Source: Bog-473 sp963719485 | GTDB taxonomy: Bacteria; Actinomycetota; Acidimicrobiia; Acidimicrobiales; RAAP-2 | Length of the DNA: 64,000 bases | Assembly: GCA_963719485.1 (NCBI GenBank) | Contig: OY970387.1 | Location: 1,178,001-1,242,000, forward strand | Direction of reading: 5' to 3' | Shown here: one piece after another, positions 59,646 through 64,000 of the stretch | How positions within the stretch are numbered: the first letter of the stretch is position 1 | How the letters are laid out: the number at the start of each line of letters is the position of its first letter | Notes under the pieces: model-generated | The model's database searches: none | What the model was told of the DNA's origin: nothing | Seen by the model: only the letters and a program-made list of their open reading frames with translations | Made by a program: the position numbers and the translations under genes

Positions 59646-59752
59646 AGAAGCGGAAGACGAGATTCCGGAAGCATCAGCAGCACCACGTCTGAAGGGGGCG
59701 GCATCCGACAGGAGACGAAGACATTGGTCACTGGCCGATCGGCCGGACGAGC

Positions 59753-61576
59753 GTGGACGACGTGACCGCTCCTGCAGATGCAGGCCTCGCCCGGGGCTCG
59801 GCGGCCGCGAACGAGCGTCACAGGTGGATCGCGCTGTTCATCACGACGCTCGGCATGCTGATGGCGACGATCGACGCCTCCATCGTCCTGATCGCGCTGC
59901 CGGCCATCTTCCGCGGCATCCGCCTCGATCCCCTCCTCCCCTCCAACACCTTCTTCCTGCTCTGGATGATCCTGGGGTTCCTGATCGTCACCAGCGTGCT
60001 GGTGGTCAGCTTCGGCCGGTTGGGCGACCTCTACGGCCGGGTGCGCATGTACAACCTCGGCTTCGCCATCTTCACGTTCTTCTCGCTGTTGTTGAGCATC
60101 ACGTGGATGACCGGCACTGCCGGCGGCATCTGGCTGATCGTGATGCGCATCTTCCAGGGGGTCGGTGCCGCGCTCTTGATGGCGAACTCGGCGGCCATCC
60201 TGACCGACGCCTTCCCACCAGACCGACGGGGCTTCGCCCTCGGCATCAACCAGGCCGCCGCCATCAGCGGCAGCTTCATCGGATTGCTCCTCGGGGGACT
60301 GCTCGCCCCCATCAACTGGCGCCTGATCTTCCTGGTCTCGGTCCCCATCGGGCTCTTCGCCACCATCTGGGGCTACTTCTCCCTGCACGAGATCGAGAGC
60401 GGCTCGCACGCCCGCATCGACTGGGCCGGCAACGTGACCTTCGCGGTGGGGCTCATCCTGGTGATGGTCGGGATCACGTACGGGATCGAGCCCTACGGCG
60501 GCCACCCCATGGGATGGACCAACCCTGTCGTGCTGCTCGAGCTCGGAGCCGGTGTCGCCTTCCTGATCCTGTTCTGCTTCATTGAGGTGCACACCGACGA
60601 ACCGATGTTCCGCCTGCAGTTGTTCAAGATCCGGGCCTTCTCGGCCGGCGTCTTCGCCAGCTTCCTCGGCGCGCTCGGCCGCGGCGGCCTGATGTTCATG
60701 CTCATCATCTGGCTGCAGGGCATCTGGCTGCCCCGCCACGGCTACACATTCGCCGTGACCCCGCTCTGGGCCGGGATCTTCCTGATCCCCCTCACTGCCG
60801 GCTTCATGATCTCGGGTCCACTCGCGGGCATCCTCTCCGACCGTTACGGCTCCCGCCCCTTCGCCACCTTCGGCATGCTCGGCACGGCGGTGTGCTTCGC
60901 GCTCTTCGAACTGGTGCCAATCGACTTCTCTTACAGCAGCTTCGCCGTGCTGCTCTTCGTCACCGGTGTGTGCATGTCGTCGTTCGGCTCGTCGAACCGC
61001 ACCGGGGTCATGAACAGCCTGCCGGCGGGGGACCGCGGGGCGGGGTCCGGCATGAACACGACGTTCCAGAACTCGGCCCAGGTACTGTCCATCGGCATCT
61101 TCTTCACCTTGATCATCCTGGGTCTGGCCGACAACCTGCCCGCGGCGCTGGTCACCGGGCTGACCGCCCACGGGGTCCCAGCCGTCACCGCGGTCTCCAT
61201 CTCGCACCTCCCGCCGGTCTCGACTCTCTTCGCGGCCTTCCTGGGCTACAACCCGGCGGGCCATCTCCTGGGTCCGCACGTGCTGTCCCAACTCACGCCC
61301 CACCAGCGCGCCACCATCACGGGCGAACGCTTCTTCCCGAGTCTGATCACCAACGCCTTCCGCGACGGACTGCACACCGCCTTCGACTTCGCCATTCTCA
61401 TGTGTCTCGCCGGCGCCGCGGCCTCGTGGACGCGCGGCGGGAAGGCGGCACCGCGCGGATGCCGACGAGCTCTACTCCCAGAACCTGATTCCGGAGCCTG
61501 TCCCCTGACGACGTTCCGCCACAGCGTCCAGGCGTCGGAGATCAGCCCGCCGCCATCCCCACGACGGGCCTGTTGA
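59753..61576 (+). CDS. MFS exporter (EmrB/QacA), probably frameshifted at the 3' end
   Basis: A large 14-helix transporter: HRWIALFITTLGMLMATIDASIVLIALPAIFRGI, SFGRLGDLYGRVRMYNLGFAIFTFFSLLL (motif A), GIWLIVMRIFQGVGAALLMANSAAILTDAFPPDRRGFALGIN (motif C region), and MNSLPAGDRGAGSGMNTTFQNSAQVLSIGIFFTLII near the end. The frame ends with a Pro/Arg-rich 40-residue tail crossing the convergent gene. One base fewer near 61441-61450 gives HRADADELYSQNLIPEPVP and a stop at 61508, clear of the neighbour, so a +1 error is suspected. Substrate unknown. Confidence 0.85.
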   Translation: MDDVTAPADAGLARGSAAANERHRWIALFITTLGMLMATIDASIVLIALPAIFRGIRLDPLLPSNTFFLLWMILGFLIVTSVLVVSFGRLGDLYGRVRMYNLGFAIFTFFSLLLSITWMTGTAGGIWLIVMRIFQGVGAALLMANSAAILTDAFPPDRRGFALGINQAAAISGSFIGLLLGGLLAPINWRLIFLVSVPIGLFATIWGYFSLHEIESGSHARIDWAGNVTFAVGLILVMVGITYGIEPYGGHPMGWTNPVVLLELGAGVAFLILFCFIEVHTDEPMFRLQLFKIRAFSAGVFASFLGALGRGGLMFMLIIWLQGIWLPRHGYTFAVTPLWAGIFLIPLTAGFMISGPLAGILSDRYGSRPFATFGMLGTAVCFALFELVPIDFSYSSFAVLLFVTGVCMSSFGSSNRTGVMNSLPAGDRGAGSGMNTTFQNSAQVLSIGIFFTLIILGLADNLPAALVTGLTAHGVPAVTAVSISHLPPVSTLFAAFLGYNPAGHLLGPHVLSQLTPHQRATITGERFFPSLITNAFRDGLHTAFDFAILMCLAGAAASWTRGGKAAPRGCRRALLPEPDSGACPLTTFRHSVQASEISPPPSPRRAC

Positions 61577-63419
61577 GCACGAGGGAACCGGTCGAGCCGT
61601 AGGAACCGGCGTCCCCGTAGTTGAAGATGCCGCCGTCGGTGGCCACCAGCCAGTAGCCCCCACCGTCGGGCGTCGGCGCCAGGCCGACGACCGGCCTGTT
61701 GAGCGGCAGGGAGCCGGCGGAACCGTGGAACGGTGCGTCCCCGTAGTTGAAGATGCCGCCGTCGCTGGCCACCAGCCAGTAACCCCCACCGTCGGTCGTC
61801 GACGCCATGCCGACCACCGGCCTGTTGAGCGGCAGGGCCCCGGCGGAACCGTGGAAGGTCGCATCGCCGTAGGAGAAAATGCCGCCGTCGCTGGCCACCA
61901 GCCAGTAACCCCCGCCGTCATGGGTCGGGGCCATGCCGACGATCGGCTTGTTGAGTGGGAGGGACCCGGCCGAGCCGTAGAAGTGGGCGTCGCCGTAGGT
62001 GAAGATGCCGCCGTCGCTGGCCACCAGCCAGTAACCGCCGCCGTCCGGCGTCGCCGCCATGCCCACGATGGGTCGGTTCAGCGGCAGTGAGCCGGCCGAG
62101 CCGTAGAAGTTGGCGTCGCCGTAGTTGAAGATACCGCCGTCGCTCGCCACCAGCCAGTAACCCCCGCCGTCACGGGTCGCCGCCATGCCCACGACGGGCC
62201 TGTTCAACACCTGGCCGCCCTCTGAACCGCAGAAGGGCAGATTGCCGTAGTTGAAGATGCCGCCGTCGGTCGCGACCATGTAGTAACCGTAGGGCGACGC
62301 CGGCGCGCTACAGGGAACCTTGCCGCTGACGTTGGGCAGCGAGATGGGTGCGACGAAAAGTCGCCGCGCCGCGCCGCAGCCGTAATTGGTGCAGCCGGCC
62401 GAGCCGCCCTGCCACGCCGCGTAGTCGAGCCACCACGATCCTCCGGCGTCGGCGAAGAGGGCGCCGCCGCCCGGTCCCAGGACCGAGCCGTAGGTCGTGA
62501 GGATCTGGCTCTGGGGACCGCACGGACCGAGCGGCCCGTTGCACGTGGTGATCCCCTCGGAATACCCGGTGCTCGTGTACACGCCGGCCGAGAACGCGAG
62601 GTAGAAGCCACCGCCGGCCGCGACCATGGAGGGATCCTCGACGGTCGTCTCCCAGGGGTACGAGACGGTGTTGTTGAAGAGCAGCATCGTTGCGGCCGAA
62701 CCGGGGGCGAAGCCCGTGCCCGCGGCGTTCAGCTGTTGCGCCCAGATGTAGGCCGGCGCCGATGAGCCGCCGTCGTTCTGCTTCCAGACCAGGTATGCCG
62801 TGCCCGTGCTGGGGTCCACGAAGGGCTGCGGGTCGATGGATCCGGTCGGCTGGCATTCGATGGGCCCGTTGGACACGTCGCTGAACTGGACATCGGTGGG
62901 CGAGATGGACGGTGCCGTGGCCACGGCGAGGCAGTCGAATCCGGAGTCGGACGCGTGCCCGGCCTGGGAGGCGTCGTAGAACATCACCCAGTGTCCGGCG
63001 TACTCGAAAACGCCGGGCGAGGTCTGCGTGTTCGCCTGCTCCCACGGGGAGGGGTTCGGCAAGGCAGTCGAGCCGAAGCACTTGTTGGGGTAGGGCCCGT
63101 AGCCCGAGTTGGGTGAGTTCGACACCAGGGCGGCAATGTGGTTGCCGAGCGCATTGCCGGTCGTGAAGGCGTAGTAGGAGCCTCCGGAGGAGACGGTCTG
63201 GGGATCTGCCGCGTCCCCGCTTCCCTCGAAGTTGTACGCGGGGGTGCCGGTGCCACAGGCCGATGGGACGAAGGCCGGACCGGCACTCGGGGCCACCGCC
63301 ACGTGCGTCGCTGCCGACGCGCCGTCGGCAACGGGGAGCTGGGGAACGACGAGCGAGGCCCCCACCGCAAGAAGCAGTGCCCCGACCCCCGCCAGGCTGT
63401 ACGTCGCCCTCATCACCAT
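61542..63419 (-). CDS. Secreted GH43-like protein with six propeller-type repeats
   Basis: A 625-residue exported protein. A signal helix (YSLAGVGALLLAVGASLVV) is followed, at about residues 50-380, by a region with a five-bladed GH43-like look: AYNFEGSGDAADPQTVSSGGSYYAFTTG, SPWEQANTQTSPGVFEYAGHWVMFYDAS, DPQPFVDPSTGTAYLVWKQNDGG, VEDPSMVAAGGGFYLAFSAG and SWWLDYAAW. From about residue 378 six about 42-residue repeats (GYWLVASDGGIFNYGDA ... LNRPVVGMAATPDGG) end the chain, the same family as at 618-2375. Hydrolase plus carbohydrate- or matrix-binding tail is a fair guess, unproven. Confidence 0.85.
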   Translation of the reverse strand: MVMRATYSLAGVGALLLAVGASLVVPQLPVADGASAATHVAVAPSAGPAFVPSACGTGTPAYNFEGSGDAADPQTVSSGGSYYAFTTGNALGNHIAALVSNSPNSGYGPYPNKCFGSTALPNPSPWEQANTQTSPGVFEYAGHWVMFYDASQAGHASDSGFDCLAVATAPSISPTDVQFSDVSNGPIECQPTGSIDPQPFVDPSTGTAYLVWKQNDGGSSAPAYIWAQQLNAAGTGFAPGSAATMLLFNNTVSYPWETTVEDPSMVAAGGGFYLAFSAGVYTSTGYSEGITTCNGPLGPCGPQSQILTTYGSVLGPGGGALFADAGGSWWLDYAAWQGGSAGCTNYGCGAARRLFVAPISLPNVSGKVPCSAPASPYGYYMVATDGGIFNYGNLPFCGSEGGQVLNRPVVGMAATRDGGGYWLVASDGGIFNYGDANFYGSAGSLPLNRPIVGMAATPDGGGYWLVASDGGIFTYGDAHFYGSAGSLPLNKPIVGMAPTHDGGGYWLVASDGGIFSYGDATFHGSAGALPLNRPVVGMASTTDGGGYWLVASDGGIFNYGDAPFHGSAGSLPLNRPVVGLAPTPDGGGYWLVATDGGIFNYGDAGSYGSTGSLVLNRPVVGMAAG

Positions 63420-63518
63420 GCCTCGCTTTCGTCCACGATCGTCGACCGGGGGCGCAGCGAGTCCAACCTGGCCAGCCCACTCTCGGTATCGGGCAAAAGA
63501 CCATGGAGCCTAAGACCT

Positions 63519-63546
63519 TGGAGCCCGAGAGGAGACTGGAACTCCT
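63519..63546 (-). pseudogene. tRNA-Thr-like 3' fragment
   Basis: On the minus strand there is CCA, discriminator T, acceptor strand CTCGGGC (63523-63529) and a full T arm: stem AGGAG/CTCCT with a 7-base loop TTCCAGT (63530-63546), with the exact spacing of a tRNA. Upstream on the minus strand the anticodon arm is only partly recognisable (CTGCTGA..CGAG..TCAG on the plus strand) and the 5' acceptor is missing. The acceptor matches tRNA-Thr at 13071. Best read as a decayed tRNA-Thr or an attachment-site remnant. The rest of 63420-63719 holds no gene that I can support. Confidence 0.55.
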
Positions 63547-63666
63547 GACCTGCTGAGTTCGAGCCGGGTCAGGGCAATGCCGACCTCCGTCCGCTCGATA
63601 TTCAGTGGGGCAGACCGGGACTCAACGAGATCAAACGGACCCCCAGGACAAGACCCTAGCTGGGCA

Positions 63667-63698
63667 GTGGGTCAGCGGTCCGAAGGCCGCTGACCCAC
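63667..63698 (-). terminator. Hairpin after the abhydrolase gene
   Basis: A 12-base stem GTGGGTCAGCGG / CCGCTGACCCAC with an 8-base loop, 22 bases beyond the stop codon at 63720. It lacks a T-run. Likely terminator for the minus-strand gene. Confidence 0.6.
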
Positions 63699-63719
63699 GC
63701 TCCGGAAAGATGCGAGCTG

Positions 63720-64000
63720 TTACTTGCCGATCTGTGAGTGCACCGCAGACTGGTTGAGCTCGTTTGCGTCGGCTGGGAGCAGGAACCCTTCCTTCACGAG
63801 GTTTTGGGTGTCCTTGTTCCACGCCGAGACGAACGTGCCGTGGTTCTGGTAGAGGGCTGCCAGTTGCGCTGGCGTGTACGGCACGGTCGAGCCGAACAGG
63901 CCACAGAACGCCGAGATGGGCGAGCTGTTTGCGGGAGTGTTGCCGATACCTGCGAGCGCCGCGATCGGAACGTCGACCTGGGGCGAGCGCACGCCACCGA
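63720..64000 (-). CDS. Alpha/beta-hydrolase-domain protein, C-terminal end (runs off window)
   Basis: The last 93 codons of a larger gene cut by the right window edge. The visible part reads GGVRSPQVDVPIAALAG, ISAFCGLFGSTVPYTPAQLAALYQNHGTFVSAWNKDTQNLVKEGFLLPADANEL, the usual C-terminal pattern of the Abhydrolase_10 (alpha/beta hydrolase domain, PF20091) proteins of actinobacteria, often exported. The catalytic part is outside the window. Confidence 0.75.
   Translation of the reverse strand, partial: GGVRSPQVDVPIAALAGIGNTPANSSPISAFCGLFGSTVPYTPAQLAALYQNHGTFVSAWNKDTQNLVKEGFLLPADANELNQSAVHSQIGK

Noticed and set aside
61560..62300. Regularly spaced 126-base repeats resembling a CRISPR array
   Set aside because: They are in-frame coding repeats of a secreted protein, contain no unique spacers, and no cas gene is near.

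Overview
The window looks like the chromosome of a high-GC actinobacterium, most likely of the class Acidimicrobiia or a close relative. The evidence is as follows. The gene order of the central block matches a conserved actinobacterial chromosomal segment; the corresponding Mycobacterium tuberculosis genes, recalled from knowledge, lie between about Rv3579c and Rv3626c. There is a SigR/RsrA-type redox sigma/anti-sigma pair, a mycobacterial-type CYP142, a GpgS-type glucosyl-3-phosphoglycerate synthase and a coproheme decarboxylase. GTG starts and 4-base start/stop overlaps are common. Large secreted proteins with about 42-residue GYWLVASDGGIF-type repeats occur at both ends, a hallmark I associate with Acidimicrobiia. 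There is no phage or plasmid signature. The only clear mobile element is one IS630-family insertion sequence.

Layout. 1-5.6 kb: end of an MFS exporter, a secreted six-repeat protein, GNAT, NUDIX and small Cys proteins, and a chdC-larE-NIL operon. 5.6-9.1 kb: a palindromic repeat and terminator, a CIRCE-controlled groEL without groES, and thrC overlapping a MoaD/ThiS-like sulfur-carrier gene. 9.3-13.7 kb: gpgS, a divergent GT20 synthase and otsB (compatible solute or glycan synthesis), a LytR_C membrane protein, tRNA-Thr(TGT) and mscL with a zinc ribbon. 13.7-38.4 kb: the conserved housekeeping block, almost all on the minus strand. Reading downstream it contains sigR-rsrA, a DUF2342 peptidase, a fused tilS-hpt, folE, folP, a probable pseudophosphatase, folB, folK, a DUF2520 protein, panC, panD, nadB, nadC, coaX, lysS, clpC, radA, disA, carD, ispD, ispF and rlmB. 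It is interrupted by plus-strand idsA-like and GNAT genes and by the IS630 element.

38.5-49.8 kb: cyp142 plus an SDR, a znuA-znuC-znuB-zur zinc operon, a MaoC-type hydratase, a peptidoglycan cluster pgeF-murL-murD2 (the alternative L-Glu ligase/epimerase route to the D-Glu of the stem peptide), and a CADD-like haem-oxygenase-fold protein that keeps the residues of self-sacrificing p-aminobenzoate synthases. 49.9-64 kb: a large soluble-adenylyl-cyclase-like ATPase/TPR protein, secreted and membrane proteins of unknown role, a CGNR regulator, a TetR regulator with its own MFS pump and a palindromic operator, a second MFS pump, a second six-repeat secreted protein with a GH43-like front end, a tRNA-Thr-like fragment, and the end of an Abhydrolase_10-type protein.

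Caution on sequence quality: four conserved genes (groEL, thrC, folB, folE) carry one or two single- or double-base indels that break otherwise well-conserved frames, and an MFS gene shows a similar sign at its 3' end. Several lie in short G/C runs or GC repeats, so base-calling or assembly errors are the simplest explanation. Domain assignments rest on motif recognition by eye. No database search was run.
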